A stretch of 5,304 nucleotides of DNA. It comes from Acidobacteriaceae bacterium (GTDB lineage: Bacteria; Acidobacteriota; Terriglobia; Bryobacterales; Bryobacteraceae). Below, one piece after another: positions 1 through 5,304 of the stretch (positions are counted from its first letter, which is position 1; the number at the start of each line of letters is the position of its first letter). The translations under genes and the position numbers were made by a program. The stretch lies in assembly GCA_019244945.1 (NCBI GenBank), contig JAFASD010000479.1:1-5304 (forward strand), given 5' to 3'. The notes under the pieces were generated by a model that saw only the letters and a list, made by a program, of their open reading frames with translations, ran no database searches and was not told where the DNA came from.

Positions 1-1
1 A

Positions 2-286
2 GCGTCGGCCACTTGGGTCACAGCTTTTGGCGCAATACCTGGGGCCAAAACTTCTTATCCCAACTATCTGATGAAACCGGAATCTTACATGATCGGTTTC
101 AGCTCGCCCGTTTCATTCCAGCCGTTCCTCGATCAGATCCTGGAACAACTGAAACATCAGTACCTGCTTACCTTCGTGGACCGCGCCGAAAACAAAGCGG
201 GATTTCAGCCGATCAAAGTAAGCATTGTTGAAAAGGACGCCAGCATCGCCGCCCCGGACAAAGTGTACGTCCGAGCCGGTATGTAG
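2..286 (+). CDS. C-terminal end of a VWFA-related (acidobacterial) protein, 5' partial
   Basis: The frame is open from the first complete codon at position 2 to a TAG at 284-286, so the gene starts before the window; 94 residues are visible. The tail contains SFQPFLDQILEQLKHQYLLTF, followed about ten residues later by KAGFQPIKVSI and the ending APDKVYVRAGM. This order (a helix, a QYLLTF-like strand, a strand of the form F-x-P-I-K-V, then a V-Y-V-x-A end) is what I know from the C-termini of Acidobacteriota proteins annotated as VWFA-related, which are usually exported and of unknown function. The von Willebrand A domain itself, with its MIDAS metal site, would lie upstream and is not visible. 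The family call therefore rests on the tail alone. An internal ATG at 71 is in frame, but the coding pattern continues upstream of it, so it is unlikely to be the real start. A 74-base gap separates it from the next gene on the same strand. Confidence 0.6.
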   Translation, partial: ASATWVTAFGAIPGAKTSYPNYLMKPESYMIGFSSPVSFQPFLDQILEQLKHQYLLTFVDRAENKAGFQPIKVSIVEKDASIAAPDKVYVRAGM

Positions 287-347
287 TACCGCTCGATTCA
301 TTACGAGGTCTCAAAACATTCGCCGTGTCGGTCAATCCCACGGTGAG

Positions 348-353
348 AAGGAG
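348..353 (+). promoter_or_regulatory. Ribosome binding site of the SDR gene
   Basis: AAGGAG lies seven bases before ATG 361. It supports ATG 361 over the in-frame GTG at 325, which would add twelve residues (SVNPTVRRRSS-like) that are not typical of the family and would place this motif inside the gene. Confidence 0.8.
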
Positions 354-360
354 ATCGTCT

Positions 361-1263
361 ATGAGCGCGGACACGCAAGAGCGACAAGCACGAACTACGG
401 ATCCCAAGAAGCAAGGCCCAAAGCCGCCCTTCGAGGAAAAGAAACAGGCCCCTCCCGGCCAGTCCAAAGACATGCAGCAGAAGCCGGATCATGGAGAGGA
501 ATCTTATAAGGGACTCGGGCGGCTCAAAGAAAGAAAAGCCCTGATTACCGGTGGGGATAGCGGCATCGGCAGGGCCGTTGCTCTCGCTTTTGCGCGGGAA
601 GGCGCGGATGTCCTCATCTCCTACTTGGACGAAGACGATGACGCGGAAGAAACTGCCCGCCTGGTAAGCGAAGCCGGCAGAAGAGCCATTACAGCAGCCG
701 GAACCATCGAAGACGTAAGCCACTGCGAGGAGTTAGTAGATCGTGCCTTTGAAGAGCTCGGTGGGCTTGACATTCTCGTTAATAATGCCGCTTTTCAAAT
801 GACCCACGAATCCATTGAAGAACTGACGCCGGAGGAGTGGGATAAGACATTCCGAACAAACATCCACGCCATGTTCTATCTATCTCGCGCGGCCCTGCCC
901 CGAATGAAAGAGGGCAGCAGCATCTTGAATACCGCTTCGGTACAGGCCTATCAGCCTAGCCCCACATTGCTCGCGTATTCAAGCACTAAGGGAGCGATCG
1001 TCACTTTCACGAAGTCCCTTTCGCAACTGGCGATTAAACAAGGCGTCCGGGTCAATGCCATTGCTCCCGGCCCCGTCTGGACTCCGCTGATTCCCTCCAC
1101 CATGCCCGAAGAAAAAGTGAAGGAATTTGGCAAGACCAATCCAATGGAGCGCCCCGCCCAACCCGCCGAGCTTGCGCCCATTTATGTGTTTTTGGCTTCT
1201 GATGAATCGCGCTACATTACGGGCGGAGTGTTTGACCTGACCGGCGGCAAGATGCTCCCTTAG
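361..1263 (+). CDS. SDR family NAD(P)-dependent oxidoreductase, YghA/YhdF/YdaD type
   Basis: This is a complete 300-residue short-chain dehydrogenase/reductase, the normal length for the subfamily that carries an N-terminal extension. Residues 1-50 are a charged, Pro/Gln/Lys-rich leader ending in the typical KPDHGEESYKG stretch. The Rossmann core follows: TGGDSGIG at 63-70 (dinucleotide-binding loop), NNAA at 141-144, catalytic Asn167, Ser193, Tyr206 and Lys210 (YSSTK), then the PGPVWTPL loop at 236-243 and a C-terminal DLTGG motif. The protein is probably a cytoplasmic tetramer. Relatives include E. coli YghA, an aldehyde reductase, and Bacillus YhdF and YdaD, which belong to the general stress response; the substrate here cannot be read from sequence. 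One oddity is that the position after Gly114 is Thr115, where relatives have the Asp of a GD(L/I) motif that contacts the adenine ring. The start is set by AAGGAG at 348-353. The downstream gene is convergent, with only 25 bases between the stop codons. Confidence 0.93.
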   Translation: MSADTQERQARTTDPKKQGPKPPFEEKKQAPPGQSKDMQQKPDHGEESYKGLGRLKERKALITGGDSGIGRAVALAFAREGADVLISYLDEDDDAEETARLVSEAGRRAITAAGTIEDVSHCEELVDRAFEELGGLDILVNNAAFQMTHESIEELTPEEWDKTFRTNIHAMFYLSRAALPRMKEGSSILNTASVQAYQPSPTLLAYSSTKGAIVTFTKSLSQLAIKQGVRVNAIAPGPVWTPLIPSTMPEEKVKEFGKTNPMERPAQPAELAPIYVFLASDESRYITGGVFDLTGGKMLP

Positions 1264-1288
1264 ATCTGGTCCAACAAGAGGCGGTCAA

Positions 1289-1867
1289 TTAGCTCGTGAG
1301 AGTACTGCCGCCCCTGCTGATTGGTTTGTCGGATTTCGCGAAATCCGCCGCCGCTTCACCGGTCGAAGAGATATCCTCCGCTCCCGTTTCGCGAAGCAGC
1401 TCCTTCGCCTTAGATGTCCAGTCGGCATCATCGCAGTGTACGGACAGGAGAATGCCGCCTTCCTTGATCCGCCCTTCATACCGCTTCGCTTCATACTCCG
1501 GTATTCCCATTCCGACCAGAGCGCCTATGATCCCGCCCACCACGCCGCCCGAACCAATTCCGGTCAATGCCGCAATGATCGGACCGGCTGCAATCAGCGG
1601 GCCGAGTCCCGGAATGGCCAAAATACCGATGCCGGCCAGAAGCCCAATCGTTCCGCCGATCACCCCACCGGCAACCACCCCCGTCGTCGTACCCTCCGGA
1701 GCTTTCGTGTGCTTTTCATGGGCGAAATCTTTCGTGCCCACGTTGTCCTGCAGTAACACGGAAATATCTTCGTTGCGGAACCCGGCCCCGCGCAATCTGT
1801 CCACCGCATTCTCTGCCATTTCCCGGCTCGCATAAATGCCGAACGCGGCTGTATTTTTTCCTGCCAT
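1289..1867 (-). CDS. General stress protein, YflT/17M-like, with glycine-rich hydrophobic core
   Basis: This is a complete 192-residue protein read on the minus strand. Residues 5-40 form a beta-alpha-beta unit (AFGIYASREMAENAVDRL, then FRNEDISVLL) typical of the YflT-like heat/general-stress domain. A conserved linker follows, VGTKDFAHEKHTKAPEG at 43-59. Residues about 62-122 are a long Gly/Ile/Ala-rich hydrophobic stretch (GGVIGGTIGLLAGIG, GIGSGGVVGGIIGALVGMG) resembling glycine-zipper membrane-inserting segments. Residues 123-167 are IPEYEAKRYEGRIKEGG, a strand with VHCDD at 143-147, a helix, and TGAEDISSTGEA. I recognise this arrangement from proteins annotated as general stress protein or as DUF3341-like in Acidobacteriota and Proteobacteria. 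The biochemical role is unknown; association with the inner membrane is inferred from the core. The start ATG (1865-1867) is preceded by GGAGG. The gene is divergent from the permease and convergent with the SDR gene. Confidence 0.85.
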   Translation of the reverse strand: MAGKNTAAFGIYASREMAENAVDRLRGAGFRNEDISVLLQDNVGTKDFAHEKHTKAPEGTTTGVVAGGVIGGTIGLLAGIGILAIPGLGPLIAAGPIIAALTGIGSGGVVGGIIGALVGMGIPEYEAKRYEGRIKEGGILLSVHCDDADWTSKAKELLRETGAEDISSTGEAAADFAKSDKPISRGGSTLTS

Positions 1868-1974
1868 TCGCTACCCTCCAACAGTCTGTCGCCTAATGAG
1901 ACTACCCGAGCGGCGAGCCGTTTCCGTAAACCTCCGAAGATAGAATCAGCTATGCGCCTGACACCGAGATCCTT
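1868..1974. promoter_or_regulatory. Divergent intergenic region expected to carry two promoters
   Basis: These 107 bases separate the start codons of the minus-strand stress gene and the plus-strand permease, so any promoters for both should lie here or just inside the genes. On the plus strand TAGAAT at 1941-1946 matches five of six bases of a -10 box, but no good -35 box lies at the right distance. I see no clear operator-sized inverted repeat. An 8-codon reading frame (1952-1978) overlaps the permease start. The promoter assignment follows from gene orientation rather than from strong motifs. Confidence 0.35.
1875..1879 (-). promoter_or_regulatory. Ribosome binding site of the YflT-like gene
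   Basis: On the minus strand GGAGG lies seven bases before the ATG at 1867-1865 (plus-strand CCTCC at 1875-1879). This is close to an ideal Shine-Dalgarno match and spacing, and it fixes the start. Confidence 0.8.
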
Positions 1975-2589
1975 GTGAAGGAAGTGGGCGTAACGCTTCG
2001 CGGGTTGCGCCGCGAACCCGCCTTTGCCGCCTTATCCATTCTGCTGGTCGCCATCGGAATCGGCTTGACCTCAGCAGTGTTCACTCTGCTCTGGCAAGTC
2101 GTTTACGAACAATTGCCGGTTCCGCAGCCCTCCCGCGTCTTCGTGCTCGATACCAACGTTACCCACGTTGGGCGATCTGAAAGCGATGCGATCGCGGCGG
2201 TCTTCAGCGCTCCGATGTATCGCTACCTGAACCAGCATTTTGCGGGCGGCGCGGCTGCACGCCATAGCCAACTCGTGAACATGGAAACGCCGCAAGGCCC
2301 TAACCATCTACGCGCCGAGCTGGTCTCCGGAAATCTGTTCGACACTCTGCGCGTCAAGCCGATTCTCGGCCGCACCATTCTTCCAGTCGATGACGCAGGC
2401 TCGAATCCCGCTCAGGTTGCAATCCTCTCCTACCATTTCTGGCAAGAAGCGTTCGGCGGAACAGTCACCGCTTGGAACAGCTCCATTCGCGTAAACGCAG
2501 TGCCCTTCCGAATAGTTGGCGTTCTACCTCAAAGTTTTACCGGCCTCGTCGCGGGAGAAGCGCCGCAAATCTACCTGCCTTATCCGTGA
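1975..2589 (+). CDS. ADOP permease, N-terminal fragment before the frameshift
   Basis: As the sequence stands, translation from GTG 1975 ends at TGA 2587-2589 and gives 204 residues. The fragment holds TM1 (about 18-40) and most of the first MacB-type periplasmic domain, including ELVSGNLFDTLRVKPILGRT, VAILSYHFWQEAFGG and FRIVGVLPQSF. These are the usual landmarks of that domain (compare 'VSGNYF..LGV.P.LGR' and 'V.ILSY.FW...FGG'). It ends in YLPYP where the family normally continues YVPL. With one helix and no FtsX core it could not act as a permease. It is best read as part of the 1975-4442 gene. Confidence 0.6.
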   Translation: MKEVGVTLRGLRREPAFAALSILLVAIGIGLTSAVFTLLWQVVYEQLPVPQPSRVFVLDTNVTHVGRSESDAIAAVFSAPMYRYLNQHFAGGAAARHSQLVNMETPQGPNHLRAELVSGNLFDTLRVKPILGRTILPVDDAGSNPAQVAILSYHFWQEAFGGTVTAWNSSIRVNAVPFRIVGVLPQSFTGLVAGEAPQIYLPYP

Positions 2590-4442
2590 TGCCGTTGATC
2601 AACCCCGGGCGGAATAAATCGAACGATTGGAGCGTGCGTTGGCTCAACCTATTCTTTCGTCTCCCTTTGGAGCGCTCGGTTGGGCGGGCCGAAGCAGAGT
2701 TAAATCCCATTTACAGACAAGCTGTGCGCCAAGAATTGGCGACGGAACCCGCACAATCAGCCGATTACCTCCGCGAACTCTCGCACGAGCGCGCCTCTCT
2801 CATACCTGCGTCTCAGGGAGTCCACGGCATGCTCGATCAGTGGCAGGAGCCTTTGAAAATTTTGCAATGGCTCACCGCGGCAGTGTTGCTGCTCACATGT
2901 ATCAATGTCGCAGGTTTGACAGTTGTTCGATCCGTCAAGCAAAAACAGGAAATCCTAGTCCGTTACGCCATAGGCGCAAGCCGCGCAGCATTGGTCCGCC
3001 TTTATTTCCTGCAAGCTCTCGTGATCTCTGTCGCCGGAGGCGTGGCGGCCTTATGGTTGGCGCATTGGGGCGCGGCGCTGCTGCTGCACCTCAGTCGTGT
3101 CGACACCTTAACAACCAGTCTCAACTCGTCCGCTCTCGCTTTTCACTGGCTAATCGCGACCGCGGCCGCGCTGCTAATTGGCCTCTTTCCGGCTTGGCAT
3201 GCCGGACGCGTCAGTCTTGCGGCCGGTCTCGCGGCAAGCGCATCCACCCACTCTGGAACCAGCTCCCACGCCCTCACGCGGCGCGCACTCGCCGCTGTGC
3301 AAATCGCTCTCTGCTTGGTTCTTCTGATCACTGCGGGCCTATTCGCGAAGAGTCTCGACCGCCTGGTCTCGGTTCCGGTCGGCTTCAATCCCGATCACCT
3401 GATGCTGTTTTCGGTCGATCCCAAACTCCCCGGTTCAAACGTTGAAGCTACACGCCAGCTCTACTTCAACCTCCAGCGCAAATTGGAGCAAACTCCCGGC
3501 GTTCAATCCGTAACCTACGGAACCGGAGGACCATTCCCTCAAAGCGCAGATTCCGCCGTACTCATTCCCCCCAGGAAAAGCGCCGCACAAGAACATGCAA
3601 GCGGAATGGCTTCGATCGTCGGACCCCGCTATTTCGCAACCCTCGGTATCCCGCTGATCGCCGGCAGAGAATTCGACGACCGCGATCGCGCCGGTATGCC
3701 GGCGAGTGTAGTGATCAACGAAACGCTGGCGCGAAAGCTGTTCGGCGCGCGCAGTCCGGTCGGCCAGCCTGTCATCATCTTCAATGGACTTGACCCGAAC
3801 TGGCCCGCCACAATCATCGGCGTAGCGGCGGATTACCGCCTCTCCTGGAAACGCTCGCAGGCATCGCTGATCTACATTTCCGCACAACAGGCCCGCCGGG
3901 TCTCGGATATTACGTTCTACGCGCGAACTTCCCCAAATTTCAGCCTCACTGAACAGGCAATCCGCAATCTGTTGCGTCGCGAGACCCCGCTGCTTCCCGC
4001 TTACGATATGCAATCCATGCAGAATAGAATGCGCGAATTCGCTTCAGGCGATCGGGCCATGACCTTCTTGATTGCCGTATTCGCAGCTCTCGCCACGTTG
4101 ATTTCTTTGGTCGGTGTTTATGGCGTAATCGCCTACAGTTCGTCTCTTCGGGGGACCGAATTCGGGGTTCGCTTCGCTCTCGGTGCACAGCGCCGGGATG
4201 TAATATGGCTGGTGCTCCGCGAGTCCCTATTCATCGTCACCAGCGCCTTGGCCTTAGCCATCCCCGCGGCTTGGTTTGGCCTTTCCCTGATTCGCAGCCA
4301 GCTTTATCATGTAACTCTGCACGATCCATCAGTTTTCTTGACCGCCATCATCGCGCTCACCATTTGCAGTTTATTGGCGGCCTTAGTACCTGCCACGCGC
4401 GCAGCGCAGGTAGACATTCAAAGCGCGCTGCGCCACAATTAA
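2589..4442 (+). CDS. ADOP permease, C-terminal fragment after the frameshift
   Basis: This is the rest of the permease in the -1 frame, 617 residues if begun at ATG 2589, which overlaps the upstream TGA as TGATG. GTG 2586 is an alternative start. The frame is also open further upstream (a TTG at 2472), but that stretch is out of frame with the real coding sequence. It begins MPLINPGRNKSNDWSVRWLN, the end of the first periplasmic domain. It then carries seven predicted membrane helices, both FtsX cores and the complete second periplasmic domain. It lacks TM1, so its topology would be altered if made alone. Its stop is 34 bases before the next gene on the same strand. Confidence 0.6.
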   Translation: MPLINPGRNKSNDWSVRWLNLFFRLPLERSVGRAEAELNPIYRQAVRQELATEPAQSADYLRELSHERASLIPASQGVHGMLDQWQEPLKILQWLTAAVLLLTCINVAGLTVVRSVKQKQEILVRYAIGASRAALVRLYFLQALVISVAGGVAALWLAHWGAALLLHLSRVDTLTTSLNSSALAFHWLIATAAALLIGLFPAWHAGRVSLAAGLAASASTHSGTSSHALTRRALAAVQIALCLVLLITAGLFAKSLDRLVSVPVGFNPDHLMLFSVDPKLPGSNVEATRQLYFNLQRKLEQTPGVQSVTYGTGGPFPQSADSAVLIPPRKSAAQEHASGMASIVGPRYFATLGIPLIAGREFDDRDRAGMPASVVINETLARKLFGARSPVGQPVIIFNGLDPNWPATIIGVAADYRLSWKRSQASLIYISAQQARRVSDITFYARTSPNFSLTEQAIRNLLRRETPLLPAYDMQSMQNRMREFASGDRAMTFLIAVFAALATLISLVGVYGVIAYSSSLRGTEFGVRFALGAQRRDVIWLVLRESLFIVTSALALAIPAAWFGLSLIRSQLYHVTLHDPSVFLTAIIALTICSLLAALVPATRAAQVDIQSALRHN

Positions 4443-4476
4443 CCTTTTTTGCAGGCCTCTGTGCTGCAATAGAGTT

Positions 4477-4728
4477 ATGAAAGTAACGTTTCTCTCCATA
4501 GCATTGCTTCTCGCGGGTTCCCTCGCCATTCCCGCATACCCGCAAAACACCGGTCAGAGCGCAAAACAGGATATGAAGGACGAAGGCCATGACGTAAAGA
4601 ACGGCGCGGAAAAGACCGGTCATGCTGCCAAGAAAGGCGCCACTAAGTCCACGCATGCAGTAAAACGCGGAGTACACAAAGCCGCCACTAAGGTGTCCGA
4701 CAAGACAACAGACACCAATCCCAAATAA
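4477..4728 (+). CDS. Small exported Lys/Ala/His-rich protein with 11-residue repeats, LEA-like
   Basis: This is a complete 83-residue protein. Residues 1-20 form a signal peptide: MKVTF, then the hydrophobic stretch LSIALLLAGSLA, with likely cleavage after IPA at 20. The mature part is highly hydrophilic and basic and falls into consecutive 11-residue units at about 23-33, 34-44, 45-55, 56-66 and 67-77. The clearest are KDEGHDVKNGA, EKTGHAAKKGA and TKSTHAVKRGV. An 11-residue Lys/Ala/Thr-rich period is the hallmark of group 3 LEA proteins, which are disordered in solution and become helical on drying. A similar look is shared by histone-H1-like and CsbD/YtxH-like stress proteins, so LEA-like describes the pattern and is not a proven family. 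Its location is probably periplasmic. There are no cysteines and no catalytic motif. The SD is weak (AGAG just before ATG). It lies 34 bases after the permease and could be co-transcribed with it. Confidence 0.7.
   Translation: MKVTFLSIALLLAGSLAIPAYPQNTGQSAKQDMKDEGHDVKNGAEKTGHAAKKGATKSTHAVKRGVHKAATKVSDKTTDTNPK
4579..4707 (+). repeat. Degenerate 33-base (11-codon) tandem repeat inside the small exported gene
   Basis: Four consecutive 33-base units encode residues 34-44, 45-55, 56-66 and 67-77, with a weaker fifth unit before them at residues 23-33. Units two to four share a pattern of x-K/D-x-G/T-H-x-V/A-K-x-G-A/V. The DNA has diverged more than the protein pattern, so selection on the encoded period is likelier than a recent duplication. 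Confidence 0.55.
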
Positions 4729-4959
4729 AGAATCTGCACCCGTGCTTGGATCGCGCTCTGCCGGCCGCGCACAAGGCGGGTCGTGGGTCAGTTTGAAATC
4801 TGAGCGGCCCCTGACAAAGCCTGCCTGCCCAGCGCGCCGACTAACTCGATGCATAGCGCGTTGTACGGCAAAGTGCATGAAACGACGGTGCAAAAAGGGT
4901 CCTTTTCGCCCCCCGTGCTGCTGTGCAAATCCGGCTTCCGTTCATGTAAGCATCGAAGG

Positions 4960-5304
4960 ATGCTGCATAACGACCCCGGCGGTGTAGCGACCTTGGAATT
5001 GCTGCTGTCGGAGCAAGATGGCGAAGAGTTATGGCGCGTCACCGTAGTGCCGACCGACGATGACCCTCGCTATGTAAACATGGGCCCGGAACCGGATCTT
5101 CCAACCGACGAACTGGCTCTCCTTCAAAAGATCGCTCAGGTGTCCGCAGCAGCGCATGTTCCTTTCATAGCGGCTGCACGTCCGGAGTTGTTCCAGAACG
5201 CGGGGTTGGTGCTGGGCGCAGCTTCCGGCCTAGCAACAGGAATTTACCAATTATTCAAGGCTCGCATTGATGCTAAGAATGGCCGGAAGCTGAGAATTAA
5301 GGTC
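4960..5304 (+). CDS. Unrecognised protein, 3' partial, likely membrane segment near window end
   Basis: The frame is open from after a TGA at 4801-4803 to the last base of the window, so the gene continues to the right. I chose ATG 4960, which gives 115 visible residues; ATG 4849 would add 37 residues rich in Cys, His and Arg that look less like coding sequence. Neither start has a convincing SD (GAAGG touches ATG 4960). Residues 9-31 look like a beta hairpin (VATLELLLSEQDGEELWRV). Next come an acidic loop (PTDDDPRYVNMGPEPD) and a helix at about 50-78 (LALLQKIAQVSAAAHVPFIAAARPELF). A hydrophobic Gly/Ala-rich segment at 81-99 (AGLVLGAASGLATGIYQLF) precedes a basic turn and a new strand (GRKLRIKV). 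I do not recognise the family. The hydrophobic helix, charged turn and strand weakly recall small effector-associated EACC1-type modules, but this is too thin to assign a function. Confidence 0.55.
   Translation, partial: MLHNDPGGVATLELLLSEQDGEELWRVTVVPTDDDPRYVNMGPEPDLPTDELALLQKIAQVSAAAHVPFIAAARPELFQNAGLVLGAASGLATGIYQLFKARIDAKNGRKLRIKV

Larger units (their letters stand above)
1975..4442 (+). pseudogene. ADOP-type (MacB/FtsX-like) permease, broken by a one-base deletion
   Basis: Restoring one base near 2580 gives a single 822-residue protein with the full ADOP layout. TM1 is at about 18-40, with a first MacB-type periplasmic domain at 50-295. Three membrane helices lie at about 299-320, 342-362 and 390-408. 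TM5 is at 440-462, the second periplasmic domain at 470-690, and the last three helices at about 696-720, 751-772 and 783-805. Family signatures are present throughout: LRGLRREPAF at the start, EILVRYAIGASR at 326, RRALAAVQIALCLVLL at 436, YFATLGIPLIAGREF at 553, EFGVRFALGAQRRDV at 729 and PATRAAQVD near the end. MacB-like permeases work in the inner membrane with an ABC ATPase and move substrates from the periplasm outward; ADOP members are normally orphans without an adjacent ATPase, as here, and their substrates are unknown. The length and both sets of motifs are intact, so the break is either recent or a sequencing error. The GTG start fits the family's short N-terminus; its SD (GAG at 1966-1968) is weak. 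Confidence 0.85.

Noticed and set aside
1264..1310. Possible bidirectional terminator between the convergent genes
   Set aside because: Only a 5-base GGCGG/CCGCC pairing with a loop of over 20 bases is present, without a U tract, and one arm lies inside the minus-strand gene.
1296..1835. 179-codon plus-strand frame rich in Pro, Ile and Ser
   Set aside because: It is the antisense shadow of the YflT-like gene; its Pro-rich composition comes from reading Gly-rich codons on the other strand.
2627..3445. 272-codon plus-strand frame inside the permease, rich in Arg and Ser
   Set aside because: It is an out-of-frame reading of the FtsX core; the -1 frame carries the conserved membrane helices and family motifs.
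3435..4013. 192-codon minus-strand frame inside the permease
   Set aside because: It is fully contained within the coding frame of the second periplasmic domain and has no recognisable motif or ribosome binding site.
4449..4469. Inverted repeat TTGCAG/CTGCAA with a 9-base loop, next to a run of six T
   Set aside because: The T run comes before the hairpin on the plus strand and would be an A run after it on the minus strand, so it is not an intrinsic terminator in either direction. The 6-base stem is weak.
4357..4893. 178-codon minus-strand frame opposite the small exported gene
   Set aside because: It lies antisense to the clearly coding 4477-4728 gene and the permease end, its residues show no family pattern, and it mirrors the codon structure of the plus strand.
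4893..4906. Near-palindrome AAAAGGGTCCTTTT
   Set aside because: The loop would be only two bases, so it cannot form a stable hairpin, and there is no U tract or known operator match.
4742..4987. 81-codon plus-strand frame with many cysteines
   Set aside because: The Cys/Arg-rich composition and GTG start without an SD look like non-coding sequence, and it overlaps the better frame at 4960-5304.
5104..5208. Resemblance of VPFIAAARPELF to the type VI secretion sheath protein TssC
   Set aside because: The match is a short A-x-H-x-PFIAA-like string only; the surrounding hairpin, acidic loop and hydrophobic helix do not fit TssC, and no other T6SS gene is present.

Overview
The window most resembles a mid-to-high-GC soil bacterium of the Acidobacteriota (Terriglobia/Acidobacteriales type). 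The basis is gene content: a C-terminal piece that looks like the acidobacterial 'VWFA-related' proteins, a full-size ADOP-type permease (duplicated MacB_PCD/FtsX, a family greatly expanded in this phylum), and a glycine-rich YflT-like stress protein. No rRNA or other phylogenetic marker is present, so this is an inference of moderate strength.

Layout from left to right. Positions 2-286 (+) hold the 3' end of a VWFA-related protein. Positions 361-1263 (+) encode a complete 300-residue short-chain dehydrogenase of the YghA/YhdF/YdaD type, with a good ribosome binding site. Positions 1289-1867 (-) encode a convergent 192-residue general-stress-type protein with a long glycine-rich hydrophobic core. 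A 107-base divergent spacer follows. Positions 1975-4442 (+) hold an ADOP/MacB-like permease that would be 822 residues long but is broken by an apparent one-base deletion near 2580. Its halves are 1975-2589 and 2589-4442, joined by a TGATG stop/start overlap. Positions 4477-4728 (+) encode a small exported Lys/Ala/His-rich protein built from 11-residue repeats. Positions 4960-5304 (+) are the 5' part of an unrecognised gene that runs off the window; its reading frame is open to the last base.

The dehydrogenase, the YflT-like protein and the small repeat protein resemble families linked to general, osmotic or desiccation stress, so the segment may be a loose stress-response neighbourhood. The alternating strands argue against one operon. 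The permease has no ATPase gene beside it, as is usual for ADOP proteins. I found no tRNA, rRNA, CRISPR array, insertion sequence or convincing intrinsic terminator. I saw no clear new multi-gene system; the most unusual items are the frameshift with its TGATG junction, the 11-residue repeat protein and the unidentified gene at the right edge.
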